The notes below the pieces were generated by a model. That model did no database searches, was not told the origin of the DNA, and saw nothing but the letters and a program-made list of their open reading frames with translations. From assembly GCF_005925325.1 (NCBI RefSeq), contig NZ_SRMP01000006.1:62001-126000 (forward strand): DNA of 64,000 nucleotides. Reading direction: 5' to 3'. How positions within the stretch are numbered: the stretch's first letter is position 1; each line of letters begins with the position of its first letter. This document shows, piece after piece, positions 17,504 to 25,813 of this stretch. The position numbers were made by a program, and so were the translations under genes. The DNA comes from Pedobacter helvus. GTDB lineage: Bacteria; Bacteroidota; Bacteroidia; Sphingobacteriales; Sphingobacteriaceae.

Positions 17504-18160
17504 ATGCTTTTGCTAACATTTCTAATTGGCGTTGCTCTTAACGCGATGGGATACATCCCACCGGGTAATATTAATCTAACTTTGGCACAATTAACCATCA
17601 ATCGGGGAATGCGCCAAGCTTGGGGATTTATCATTGCTTTTTCTTGTGTAGAGATATTTTTTACCTTCGGAATGATGCGCTTTGCTCGCTGGGTTTCTAG
17701 CGATGTGGATATTGATGCCATTAAAGTGGGCAACTTTCAGCTGAGTTTTTTGGTAGATGTTTTCATGATCGTGCTTTTAACGGTGATGGGTACGCTAGCG
17801 TGGAAAAATAGGGATAAGGTAAATCAGCCTAAAGCCACAGAAGATAGTAGAAAAGGCAGTGTGCTTTTTGGAGTTATTTTAGGTGTTTTAAATCCAGTTC
17901 AAATTCCTTTTTGGTTGTTCTTTGGCAACTATGTAATATTACACGAATGGATTGCTACCGATTATTTATCGTTGGTTATTTTTAGTTTTGGCTCTGGAGT
18001 AGGTTCAATGTTAGCACTTTATGGCTATGCTTATTTTGCTAAGTTTATTCAAGAAAAGTTTACGCTAAGTAGTCGTTTAATTAATAAAAGCATCGCCATC
18101 TTTCTTTATTGTTTGGCTCTTTATTTAGTAATCAAACAAGTTGTAGTTCATTTCGGTTAA
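17504..18160 (+). CDS. LysE-family membrane exporter
   Basis: 218 residues with about six hydrophobic segments and the LysE/RhtB-type opening GYIPPGNINLTLAQLTINRGMRQAWGF. The second conserved stretch GVILGVLNPVQIPFWLFFG is also typical. Members export amino acids or related small molecules through the inner membrane. It begins 8 nt after uvrA and is probably cotranscribed with it, though no functional link is evident. The substrate cannot be inferred. Confidence 0.8.
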   Translation: MLLLTFLIGVALNAMGYIPPGNINLTLAQLTINRGMRQAWGFIIAFSCVEIFFTFGMMRFARWVSSDVDIDAIKVGNFQLSFLVDVFMIVLLTVMGTLAWKNRDKVNQPKATEDSRKGSVLFGVILGVLNPVQIPFWLFFGNYVILHEWIATDYLSLVIFSFGSGVGSMLALYGYAYFAKFIQEKFTLSSRLINKSIAIFLYCLALYLVIKQVVVHFG

Positions 18161-18251
18161 TCTTTTTAATTTGAAAAGGTGCTGCAGTTTTTCATAGGAT
18201 ATTTTAATGCTGCTGTTCGCTGCTATCTTTTGTTTTGTCCTAATACTCCTT

Positions 18252-18277
18252 GTCATGCTGAACTTGTCGAAGCATCT
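18252..18277. repeat. Partial GTCAT-type dispersed element
   Basis: A GTCATGCTGAACTTG start and AAGCATCT end match the left half of the elements at 55672 and 62548. The right half is missing. Confidence 0.55.
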
Positions 18278-18348
18278 ATTTGATAATTATAGACACGAAA
18301 AACAAAAAGAAACTCCGCTGTCATCAGGTTTAATTAAGAAAGTCTGTT

Positions 18349-18434
18349 CCTTTGCGATCTCCGCGAAGCTTTTCTTTTCCTTGCGATTTTCTTAACCGCA
18401 AAGCTTTGCTAAGTATCGCAAAGTAACGCTAAGA
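18349..18434. repeat. Word-repeat element with CGCAAAG units in inverted arms
   Basis: The left arm carries CTTTGCG, CCGCGAAGC and CTTGCG; the right arm carries CCGCAAAGC, CGCAAAG and CGCTAAG. The two arms are imperfect reverse complements. It lies just before the stop of the minus-strand gene at 18452. Confidence 0.55.
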
Positions 18435-18451
18435 GAAATATATAAGTTAAT

Positions 18452-18892
18452 TTAAACCTTCTCTAACTTAAACAACTTAGTGCCAAAAATTAACAAAGCG
18501 ATAAACTTAATGCCTTCTGCAATGGCGTAGTATAAATGTAGGTAGGAGTGAGGGACGGTTTTCCCTTCGATATGTAGCACTGCTCTTGCGTCTAATCCTG
18601 GAAGTAACCAGGCGGTTTGTACAATCAGAATTGCAATTGCTACAATGTAGAAAGGATTGATGTTGAGTTTTTTCGCTATGCTGATATTGCTAATCAAGAT
18701 CGCTACTGCAAATACCCATTCCACTTTGTTCAATGCAGCAAAAACCAAACGACCTATGCCTAAACCAATGGGTAAGGTAACTCCTGGTGCTCTAAACTTT
18801 AGCCAAGCTTCCATAAAACTGATGGCGCAGATAAATCCAATCCAAGTAAATGTACAAATAACTGCTACGGGCTGTTCTACTTTAGATTTCAT
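18452..18892 (-). CDS. Membrane protein of unknown function
   Basis: 146 residues with four hydrophobic helices (about 10-30, 50-70, 80-100, 120-140). No family recognised with confidence. Features: a cytoplasmic-looking N-terminus, a loop with PGVTLPIGLGIGRLVF, and a short Lys-rich C-terminus. The gene is followed by the word-repeat element at 18349. The truncated haemoglobin gene lies upstream on the same strand with a 75-nt gap filled by another repeat, so the two may share a transcript. Confidence 0.7.
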   Translation of the reverse strand: MKSKVEQPVAVICTFTWIGFICAISFMEAWLKFRAPGVTLPIGLGIGRLVFAALNKVEWVFAVAILISNISIAKKLNINPFYIVAIAILIVQTAWLLPGLDARAVLHIEGKTVPHSYLHLYYAIAEGIKFIALLIFGTKLFKLEKV

Positions 18893-18900
18893 TTTTGTTT

Positions 18901-18965
18901 AGATGTGAGACAATAGATCTGAGATGTGAGAATGCCAACTGAAAACTAAGAACTGAAAACTGTTA
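18901..18965. repeat. Direct word repeats (GATGTGAGA and AACTGAAAACT types)
   Basis: GATGTGAGA-like words occur at the left and AACTGAAAACT twice at the right. They fill the gap between the haemoglobin and membrane protein genes. I could not see an inverted second arm. Confidence 0.5.
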
Positions 18966-18967
18966 AC

Positions 18968-19360
18968 TTAAAGTAGTGGCTTTGCATCGTTGTTACGGTA
19001 GTACTCAATTTTGTACATAAACATTTCTGCCATTTTGTAACCTCTCCATTTGGCTTCACTGGCTTTTTCTCCAGTAAAAAACTCATCTAAAGTGCTATTC
19101 CATATTTGCAGCCAAGTATCAAAATGTAAAGCTTCAACTGGTAGTTTAGCATGTGGAGGGAAAGGGCTACCCGTGTAAGTGTGCACTTCTAAAAGAACAG
19201 TTTGCCAAAAGCGATACATCTTCTCCAAGTGTTCCTGCCACCTATCGCCAATTCGTTCATTAAAAATTGGACCTAATAATTCGTTCTCACGTATTCGCGA
19301 ATAGAAGGTGTTCACCAATAACTGTATATCTTCTAAGTTGCTAATATCTGCCAAAGCCAT
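18968..19360 (-). CDS. Truncated haemoglobin, group III-like
   Basis: 130-residue haem protein that binds O2 or NO; group III members are small cytoplasmic globins. LVNTFYSRIRENELLGPIF and HLEKMYRFWQTVLL cover the early helices, and LPVEALHFDTWLQIW carries the probable proximal His. The ATG at 19360 is preferred to a TTG seven codons upstream because the TATCTTTG box (19379-19386) overlaps that TTG. A role in nitrosative or oxidative stress is a family-level inference. Confidence 0.88.
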   Translation of the reverse strand: MALADISNLEDIQLLVNTFYSRIRENELLGPIFNERIGDRWQEHLEKMYRFWQTVLLEVHTYTGSPFPPHAKLPVEALHFDTWLQIWNSTLDEFFTGEKASEAKWRGYKMAEMFMYKIEYYRNNDAKPLL

Positions 19361-19378
19361 TTCTGATGATTTAATATA

Positions 19379-19386
19379 CAAAGATA
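19379..19386 (-). promoter_or_regulatory. -7 box of the truncated haemoglobin gene
   Basis: The minus strand reads TATCTTTG (TAnnTTTG), 18 nt before the ATG at 19360. Confidence 0.6.
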
Positions 19387-19530
19387 CGGCTATTTAAACT
19401 TTTGTTCTTGTGACAGAGGTCAGGGTTTTAGCGGATAGGTATCAGGAATTAGTGGTAACGTATTAGAAAATGGAAATGACCAGTATTCAAGCACAATAAT
19501 CAAAGATGTAATATTATGGCTACTGCAAAA

Positions 19531-19576
19531 TCTTCTTAAAATCTGCGGAAACATCAGCGCAAATCTGCGGGAAAGG
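19531..19576. repeat. CGCAGATT word-repeat element, copy 1
   Basis: Carries AAATCTGCGGAAACATC and GCGCAAATCTGCGGGAAA. Its reverse complement matches 30200-30242 closely (CCCGCAGATT, GATGTT, CGCAG, TTTAAAGA blocks in the same order). It lies in the 272-nt gap between the haemoglobin and DUF2157-like genes. Confidence 0.6.
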
Positions 19577-19632
19577 AAACCATAAATATCCAAGTATCAA
19601 TAATCAAATAAATCATTAACCATTAATTCGCA

Positions 19633-20673
19633 CTACTTTTTTATAAATTCACCGCTCCAGATTTTTTCTGCTTTGCGACCAATAAGAACGAAAGAAATAG
19701 CTAAAATGAGGAAGAAAATGGCTTTGTGCAAACTGTCCCAAAAGTATTCAAAATATCGGGTGTAGAGATTAATGAAAAGGAAGATAATGCCAAACTCTCT
19801 TAGCATAGCATCATTCTTTTTCAGCCCGATGATGATGGACAATATACAAATGACAGCCGAAATAATTGCCCAATAGAACAAGGTGATTTGCTTAATTGGA
19901 TACCATTCCTCCAATGTTCCGTAATTTCCGAAGATGGATAACAATAACAATGAAGTAAATAGGTATAATAAACCAGCAAAATAAGTAATATCGAAAAAAT
20001 AAGATAGTTGCTTATGTTTCCTTAAAAGCAATGAAGATGCAGTAAGTATTATTCCAAAGAATACGAAACGTAGTGGGTAATTCAACCCTAAAAAGTACCA
20101 ATTCCAGCTAGAAAGATAGCCTGTTTCTGTTCCAAACCAAGCGCCTAAAGCTAGTAGTGCAAATGTCCAAATCAATCTAGATTTACAGAAGTAAGCTAGG
20201 GTTAGATAGATCGCTACAGATACAAAAATCAGCAAAGAAAAATGGTTGCTACTGCTATTAAAAGCCTTCCCCAAGTAAGCAATGGCGTTGGCAGTAAGCA
20301 TTACTCCAGAAAAAATAATTGCTTCGTTGCTGAATACATCTTGAGGCTTTGTTTTTTTCTTACGGAAACCTAAAATATAACAACCAGCGGCAGCCAATGC
20401 AGATATAGCACTGATGACAATATTAGGCGTGTTATATAAGTTTTTGATATAATCTAATAGTGATTTATCAACCAATAATGCGCTTAATGCAATAACACCG
20501 CAAGCCATTGCGATCCAAAATGAATATTGTGCTAAACGGCGCCAGTCGAAGGTTTTAGGTTCATAGCTATCCTTCAGTTTCTGGATATCGGCATCTGCTA
20601 AAAGCCCTTCCGATTGCCAGTAGTCTAGCATTTCATCCAAAAACTCACTATTATCCTGATCTATTTTCTTCAT
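19633..20673 (-). CDS. Multi-pass membrane protein, DUF2157-like
   Basis: 346 residues. A soluble N-terminal segment of about 50 residues (EFLDEMLDYWQSEGLLADADIQKLKDSY, then FDWRRLAQYSFWIA) precedes around ten hydrophobic helices. The N-terminal helical segment leading into the first helix resembles DUF2157 membrane proteins; this is a judgement from pattern and not certain. No catalytic motif is visible. It lies downstream of the Kef-type antiporter on the same strand, 44 nt away, across a hairpin. Confidence 0.65.
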   Translation of the reverse strand: MKKIDQDNSEFLDEMLDYWQSEGLLADADIQKLKDSYEPKTFDWRRLAQYSFWIAMACGVIALSALLVDKSLLDYIKNLYNTPNIVISAISALAAAGCYILGFRKKKTKPQDVFSNEAIIFSGVMLTANAIAYLGKAFNSSSNHFSLLIFVSVAIYLTLAYFCKSRLIWTFALLALGAWFGTETGYLSSWNWYFLGLNYPLRFVFFGIILTASSLLLRKHKQLSYFFDITYFAGLLYLFTSLLLLSIFGNYGTLEEWYPIKQITLFYWAIISAVICILSIIIGLKKNDAMLREFGIIFLFINLYTRYFEYFWDSLHKAIFFLILAISFVLIGRKAEKIWSGEFIKK

Positions 20674-20689
20674 TAAACTTTATTCAAAA

Positions 20690-20717
20690 TAGAACATTTA
20701 CTAAGTAAATATAGTTC
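20690..20717 (-). terminator. Hairpin after the Kef-type antiporter gene
   Basis: ATTTACT (20696-20702) and AGTAAAT (20704-20710) pair around one base, with AGAAC and GTTCT extending the stem imperfectly. It begins directly after the stop codon and a short T-run follows on the minus strand. Confidence 0.5.
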
Positions 20718-22943
20718 TTACTTTAATAATTCAGGAATGCGTTTGTTGTTGCCCACAATCCAAACAATATCATCATTTTTGAAAACAAGGTTTGAGTCTG
20801 GATTAAGGATCCGTTGGCCATCGCGTTCTATACCAACTACTAAACCTTGTGTTTTCTCTCTGATACCACTATCTCTAATCGTTTGTCCGAAAACAGGCGA
20901 TTTGCTGTTGATCACGATTTTCTGTAACGACATATCTTGTTTAGGGAAAGTTTCATCTTCGTCGATCTCCATATGGTCGCCTTCGAAAAGGTGCTTTACG
21001 CTAGCTAGTTGGTCGTCGGTTCCAATAACCAAAACTTTGTCGTTAGGGTATAAACGTTCATCTCGTTTTGGTGTTGGGATCATGATCTTGCCACGTTCAA
21101 TCATCGCGATATTGATACCATATTTCTCCCTCACGGCTAAATCAACTAAAGTTTTACCAACCAGTTTCGATTCTGGTGCCACAGTTAGTTCTAGCAAGTG
21201 GGTATCCCAAGGTAAAATTTCTGGCTGTTTTTTGGCTGCTTCTCTGGCGTTAAGATTATAGAAAAACCTGTTTTCCATACGCTCGTAAAAGCTTTGTAGT
21301 TTGCGGGAGAAAATCACCATCACAGCTATAGTTAAACCCAATGCAATGCCGGCAGCTATCCAAGTATCAAAAAACTCATACATTAAGAAACCTACAAAAA
21401 ATACACCTAATGCGATTCTGAAAACCTCCATAGCAATTAGCGGCCCTCTGGTGTATTTTTTATTTAACCAAAGATGGGAGTAAGCTGTTTTTTCGATACG
21501 CCTTATCGATAGTGCCCACAAAAATGGCGACATAATAAGGAAAGCTATAATTACGGTAATGATAACACCATTTGTTCCGTTAGTGATGTTTTTGATAATA
21601 AAAGGGTGTAAATAACGAGAGGCCAAAACTACTACCGCAATGATAATTACCGAGTGGGTAATAGTGTTAATGATATACGATCTGAGCAGTACTTTCCAGT
21701 CGCTCAACGTGGTAATACCTTCTGTACTGCTACTGTATCTGCTAATGGCATCTAACCATTTTTGAGGAAGTATCTTAGATAGTAAATTGTAGAAATTCTC
21801 TGAGTATTTGATGAGATATGGTGTGGTAAAGGTAGTAATTGCTGACACGGCCACCGTGATAGGGTAGAGGAAGTCGCTAGTTGCTTTTAAGGTTAAACCT
21901 AAAGTAGCGATGATAAACGAGAACTCGCCAATTTGTGTTAAGCTCAATCCGGTTTGTACCGATGTTTTAAGCGGCTGACCCGAAAGTAATGCCCCACTTC
22001 CCGTAGTAATTAACTTACCTACAATGGTAATGCCCGTAATAATCAGGATGGGCTGCCAGTAGGCTAACAATATTTTAGGATCGATTAACATACCCACAGA
22101 TACAAAGAAAACAGCGCCAAATAAGTCCTTCACTGATTTGGTGAGATGCTCAATTTTTTCTGCCTGCGGCGTTTCTGCGAGAATGGAACCCATGATAAAG
22201 GCTCCAAGCGCTGGCGAAAATCCAACTTTTACAGCTAAAATCACCATTACCAAACATAATGCTAATGAAACTACTAATAAAGTTTCATCGTTCATTAGCT
22301 TTTTAGTTAGCTTTAAGAAAGAAGGGATGATGAAGATACCGCCTAAAAACCATAAAATGAGAAAGAAGCTAAGTTTTAGGATGGATACAATCATTTCTGC
22401 ACCTTCAAACTGCTGACTAACTGCAACCGTGGTAAGCAATACCATGATTAGAATGGCTGCTAAATCTTCTACGATAAGTACTCCGAAAACTAAGTTGGCG
22501 AACTTCTTATGTTTTACGCCTAGCTCATCAAAAGCTCTGATGATGATAGTGGTAGATGAAACGGAAAGTACTGCGCCTAGAAAAATGCTATCCATGGTTT
22601 TCCAACCCATTAACTTACCAGCGAAATAACCAATCAAACACATTCCAATGATCTCTACCAAGGCTGTAATTGACGAAGAGCCACCCACCTTGACGAGCTT
22701 TTTAAAACTGAATTCTAAACCTAAACTGAACAATAAGAAAATGACGCCAATTTCTGCCCAAATGGTGATATTGGCATTGTCGGAAACGGTAGGAATGAAT
22801 TTAAAGTGCGGACCAACCAAAAGTCCGGCAATGATATAGCCTAAAACCAGTGGCTGTTTAATTTTTTTGAATATAATGGTGGTAATGCCTCCAGCGGCAA
22901 GTATCAGCCCTAAATCTGCAATAAGTACAGGTAAGTGTGTCAT
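20718..22943 (-). CDS. Kef/CPA2-type cation:proton antiporter with two TrkA-C domains
   Basis: 741 residues. About 1-390 is a Na+/H+ exchanger domain with a dozen helices (GYIIAGLLVGPHFKF, SFSLGLEFSFKKL-like, FSPALGAFIMGSILAETP). About 400-560 has additional helices of unclear role. Two RCK_C/TrkA-C modules follow (from about 595, WDTHLLELTVAPESKLVGKTL, and in the last 75 residues, IRDSGIREKTQGLVVGIERDG). I see no Rossmann-type RCK_N between membrane and C domains. It probably exports K+ or Na+ against H+ in the inner membrane. Confidence 0.9.
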   Translation of the reverse strand: MTHLPVLIADLGLILAAGGITTIIFKKIKQPLVLGYIIAGLLVGPHFKFIPTVSDNANITIWAEIGVIFLLFSLGLEFSFKKLVKVGGSSSITALVEIIGMCLIGYFAGKLMGWKTMDSIFLGAVLSVSSTTIIIRAFDELGVKHKKFANLVFGVLIVEDLAAILIMVLLTTVAVSQQFEGAEMIVSILKLSFFLILWFLGGIFIIPSFLKLTKKLMNDETLLVVSLALCLVMVILAVKVGFSPALGAFIMGSILAETPQAEKIEHLTKSVKDLFGAVFFVSVGMLIDPKILLAYWQPILIITGITIVGKLITTGSGALLSGQPLKTSVQTGLSLTQIGEFSFIIATLGLTLKATSDFLYPITVAVSAITTFTTPYLIKYSENFYNLLSKILPQKWLDAISRYSSSTEGITTLSDWKVLLRSYIINTITHSVIIIAVVVLASRYLHPFIIKNITNGTNGVIITVIIAFLIMSPFLWALSIRRIEKTAYSHLWLNKKYTRGPLIAMEVFRIALGVFFVGFLMYEFFDTWIAAGIALGLTIAVMVIFSRKLQSFYERMENRFFYNLNAREAAKKQPEILPWDTHLLELTVAPESKLVGKTLVDLAVREKYGINIAMIERGKIMIPTPKRDERLYPNDKVLVIGTDDQLASVKHLFEGDHMEIDEDETFPKQDMSLQKIVINSKSPVFGQTIRDSGIREKTQGLVVGIERDGQRILNPDSNLVFKNDDIVWIVGNNKRIPELLK

Positions 22944-23001
22944 CTAGCTAAAAATGTTATTGGATTGTTTAAATTTTAATGATTAGAAATAAAAACAGCG
23001 T

Positions 23002-23343
23002 TTACCAAAAGGCATGTTTAGGATATAGATAGCTGAAGATATATTGATAAGTAAAATCTTTTGAAAAGCCCCAATTTAAGGTATGGATAATTAGTGGTAG
23101 AGTGGGTTTGGCTTTAGTACTAAAAGGGAGATCTGGTAAGATACTTTGAGTGCAAAATAATCTGACCTTTGTAGAATGAAGTTTTATTTTTACGAAGCTT
23201 GATGATTTTTTCTTTTTATTAAGATTTACTTTGTTAGAAATGCTGGTTTGCAAATCTTTCTGCGTGTGCAATGCCACTTCGCTAGTAGATAACGAAGAGT
23301 AACAAAGCGTTAACCAAACAAAAAAGAGCAGCACATACTTCAT
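23002..23343 (-). CDS. Possible small secreted protein
   Basis: 113 residues from the ATG at 23341-23343. MKYVLLFFVWLTLCYSS is a plausible signal peptide; the remainder is Lys/Ser-rich with no known domain. Only two Cys occur outside the signal region at most, and no repeats are seen. A TTG three codons upstream is less likely. It lies downstream of the Ere/ChaN-like gene on neither its operon side nor with a clear promoter, so its reality rests mainly on the signal-peptide-like start. Confidence 0.42.
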   Translation of the reverse strand: MKYVLLFFVWLTLCYSSLSTSEVALHTQKDLQTSISNKVNLNKKKKSSSFVKIKLHSTKVRLFCTQSILPDLPFSTKAKPTLPLIIHTLNWGFSKDFTYQYIFSYLYPKHAFW

Positions 23344-23392
23344 AGCCCACAAATTACAAAAAAATGTTGGGTTTTGTGGGCTCTAATGCTAA

Positions 23393-24661
23393 TTAGTCTA
23401 AAGGTGTGGCGGCTTTTGCTGCTTTGAAAAGTAACAAATATTGAAAGGCGTCAGTAGTGTGATCCTTTGCATTGCTAAGCTGAACTCCCATTGGTCCTTT
23501 TACTTCTCCGAAAGTCTTTGAGTTACTGAACGGACTTTTATCGCCGTTTAGCTTGAAAATAGTAGCTGCCGATTCCGCATATTTTTCCAGCAATTCGATT
23601 TTGTCAACTTTTTGCATAACCGGACTGTCTTGGTTATTGCTATATGGCACAGGCAAATATTTTTTACTTTTTGCAAAAGCAGGATTAGCTTGCCATAACA
23701 TTTGGGCGTATTGCGCTGGGATAACTTGCTGCATCATCGCATTGTATGGTACCATCATTTGTCCGTTTACGTAGAAGCCGATGATGCTTTTAATTGCCGC
23801 GCTGTTGCCAAGTTGTTGTTTTAACTGAAACGCAAATGGAGCGCCGCCATTATAGGAACTTTGTAAGCAATGATACATGCCCAAAAAACCGTACATTTTT
23901 GATTTGCCTAATTCATATGCCGAAATGTAACGATTTAAGTTGTTTAACATGCTTTTTTCCCTATCACTGTTATCAGCAATGTTTTCTAAAAGCAATTTCA
24001 ATGGCCTATAATTAGTTTTTAAAATCTGTTTTGCTTTTTGCTCATTTTTTAACAGATCCTTTAAAAATGCTTCGGCTATTGATTTGCCATTTTGTTTCAA
24101 AATGAGCGTATCGCTAAGTGCAATAAGGTGATTTTTATAGATCTGAACATCATTATTTTCAGTAAGGTGATTGATGTACAAAGGGATGATTGTCCAATCT
24201 TGTACAGCATCAATTCCAATAAGCGTTAGCTTTTTATCATTGCTTAACGACTTTTGGTACTCGTAGATTTGACGATATTTATTCTTGTATTCTGCGTTGG
24301 CCCATTGCGCAGTGTCACTCACCCAACTCCTGAAAACGAGTTTCAGCCACTTTTCATCTCCATCAGCAAAGAAATTGTTTAATAGCCAAGCTTTGGTTGC
24401 ATCTACTTCTGCTATATAGTATTTAAGATTATTGACCTTGTTAAGATGTTTTATCAAGCTTAGATCGGCTTGTTGAGGATCAGCAAATCCATGTGTTTCC
24501 CCCAAAAAAATAAACTGACTATCGTAAAAAGAATTGTCAAATAATTTTTTTGAAAAATTTCCGTCGAATTTACTGTGATTTTGTGTAAGATAAGTTTCTA
24601 AAGTTTGTGCTTTTGAGGAAATGCAAAGAAATAAGAGTGCGGCTGCAAGAAAATTCTTCAT
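23393..24661 (-). CDS. Secreted protein of the erythromycin-esterase/ChaN-like fold
   Basis: 422 residues from the ATG at 24661. Signal peptide about 1-19 (ending SSKAQ). The motif FIFLGETHGFADPQQADLSL and the following YYIAEVDATKAW resemble the paired His/Glu motifs of the Ere, ChaN and TraB/TIKI superfamily; some members hydrolyse esters or peptides, others bind haem. Which activity applies here is not clear. The second half has no landmark. Resistance to macrolides should not be assumed from this similarity. Single gene. Confidence 0.6.
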   Translation of the reverse strand: MKNFLAAALLFLCISSKAQTLETYLTQNHSKFDGNFSKKLFDNSFYDSQFIFLGETHGFADPQQADLSLIKHLNKVNNLKYYIAEVDATKAWLLNNFFADGDEKWLKLVFRSWVSDTAQWANAEYKNKYRQIYEYQKSLSNDKKLTLIGIDAVQDWTIIPLYINHLTENNDVQIYKNHLIALSDTLILKQNGKSIAEAFLKDLLKNEQKAKQILKTNYRPLKLLLENIADNSDREKSMLNNLNRYISAYELGKSKMYGFLGMYHCLQSSYNGGAPFAFQLKQQLGNSAAIKSIIGFYVNGQMMVPYNAMMQQVIPAQYAQMLWQANPAFAKSKKYLPVPYSNNQDSPVMQKVDKIELLEKYAESAATIFKLNGDKSPFSNSKTFGEVKGPMGVQLSNAKDHTTDAFQYLLLFKAAKAATPLD

Positions 24662-24787
24662 AATTAACAATGTATTGTGTTTAATAGATGTGGATTGTCT
24701 AAAATAACAAAAAATGTTAAAGAATTTTGAAACAAAAATGTTGCTTGCTGAAATTTGGTAACGTAGTAAGTTAAAATAAAAAGTTTG

Positions 24788-25801
24788 TTATTGGCCTTCA
24801 AAAAATGCTAAGGTATCTTCTTTGTCTTGCTGCAACTGTAATTTCAGTGCTTCTAATCCAGTAAATTTCACGTCATGTCTTAAGAAAGCCAAGAAGTTCA
24901 TCTTGATGTTCTGACCGTAAATTTCCCTGTCAAAATCAAAAATATTTACTTCGATGTTGCGGGTCATGCCATTAATGGTAGGACGCTGACCAATGTAAGC
25001 CATCCCTCTAAAAGTTGAAGGTTGAGAGTTGAAAGGTGAAAGCGTACCGCTTACCTCTGTATTTTCACTTTCTGCCTTTGGCTTTTGACTTTCAATTTCT
25101 AAGTCCATTTCTACAGTAACAGCATAAATGCCGTCACCTGGAATAAGTTTATAAGTTTCAGCAACGAAGATATTTGCAGTTGGAAAACCGATGGTTCTAC
25201 CAATTTTATCTCCTTTAATTACTGGGCCATAGATGGAGAAGGCATAACCTAAATATTCGTTTGCTAACGCTACATCACCATTTAATAAAGCTTTCCTGAT
25301 TTTTGTAGAGCTTACTGCAACATCATTGATATCTTGCTCGGGAATTTCTTCCACCTCATAACCATAAACAGATGAATTTTCTGCTAAAGTTCGGATGCTG
25401 CCTAATCTATCTTTACCGAAACGGTGATCGTAACCGATGATGATCTTTTTTGTCCCTATAGCATCAACTAAGATGTTTTTGATATATTCTTCTGCACTTA
25501 AATTAGAGAAATCTCTAGTAAAAGGGGTGATAATTAAATGATCTACACCTAAACTGGCTAAGATTTGAGCTTTTTCATCAACCGTATTAATCATCTTTAA
25601 GTCCTGATTTTCAGGGTCGATGATCATTCTTGGGTGCGGAAAAAATGTAAGTAAGACAGTTTCACCGCCAGCTGACTTTGCCAATTCGCACAATCTTTTG
25701 ATAATTTTCTGATGCCCAAAATGTACGCCATCAAAAGTGCCGATAGTAACTACTGCGTTAGCTAATTTCTTAAAATCCGAAAGTTGGGTGTATATTTTCA
25801 A
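24788..25801 (-). CDS. ribF: Bifunctional riboflavin kinase / FAD synthetase
   Basis: Makes FMN from riboflavin, then FAD. The adenylyltransferase domain (about 1-185) has VTIGTFDGVHFGHQKII and VIIGYDHRFGKDRLG-type motifs, ending in SSTKIRKAL. The riboflavin kinase domain (about 186-337) has GRTIGFPTANI and GQRPTINGMTRNIEVNIFDF. About residues 233-264 are an extra Glu/Ser/Pro-rich stretch between VTVEMD and GMAYIGQRP, encoded by a word-repeat element. Start: TTG at 25801 fits the family N-terminus, and an in-frame stop upstream leaves no ATG. Last gene of the ftsX operon, 12 nt after yitT. Confidence 0.95.
   Translation of the reverse strand: MKIYTQLSDFKKLANAVVTIGTFDGVHFGHQKIIKRLCELAKSAGGETVLLTFFPHPRMIIDPENQDLKMINTVDEKAQILASLGVDHLIITPFTRDFSNLSAEEYIKNILVDAIGTKKIIIGYDHRFGKDRLGSIRTLAENSSVYGYEVEEIPEQDINDVAVSSTKIRKALLNGDVALANEYLGYAFSIYGPVIKGDKIGRTIGFPTANIFVAETYKLIPGDGIYAVTVEMDLEIESQKPKAESENTEVSGTLSPFNSQPSTFRGMAYIGQRPTINGMTRNIEVNIFDFDREIYGQNIKMNFLAFLRHDVKFTGLEALKLQLQQDKEDTLAFFEGQ
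25010..25105. repeat. Word-repeat element inserted in frame within ribF
   Basis: Arm 1 (25011-25042) is made of AGTTGAAAGGTGAA-like words; arm 2 (about 25067-25100) is its imperfect reverse complement, matching at roughly two-thirds of positions. Together they encode the residues absent from the usual RibF alignment. Confidence 0.6.
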
Positions 25802-25813
25802 AATAGTTAAATC

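Noticed and set aside
18207..18395. 62-codon open frame on the plus strand
   Set aside because: Lies within repeat sequence, has no family similarity and no promoter.
23393..24661. Erythromycin resistance gene
   Set aside because: Only the superfamily motifs match; this is not enough to claim the esterase activity.
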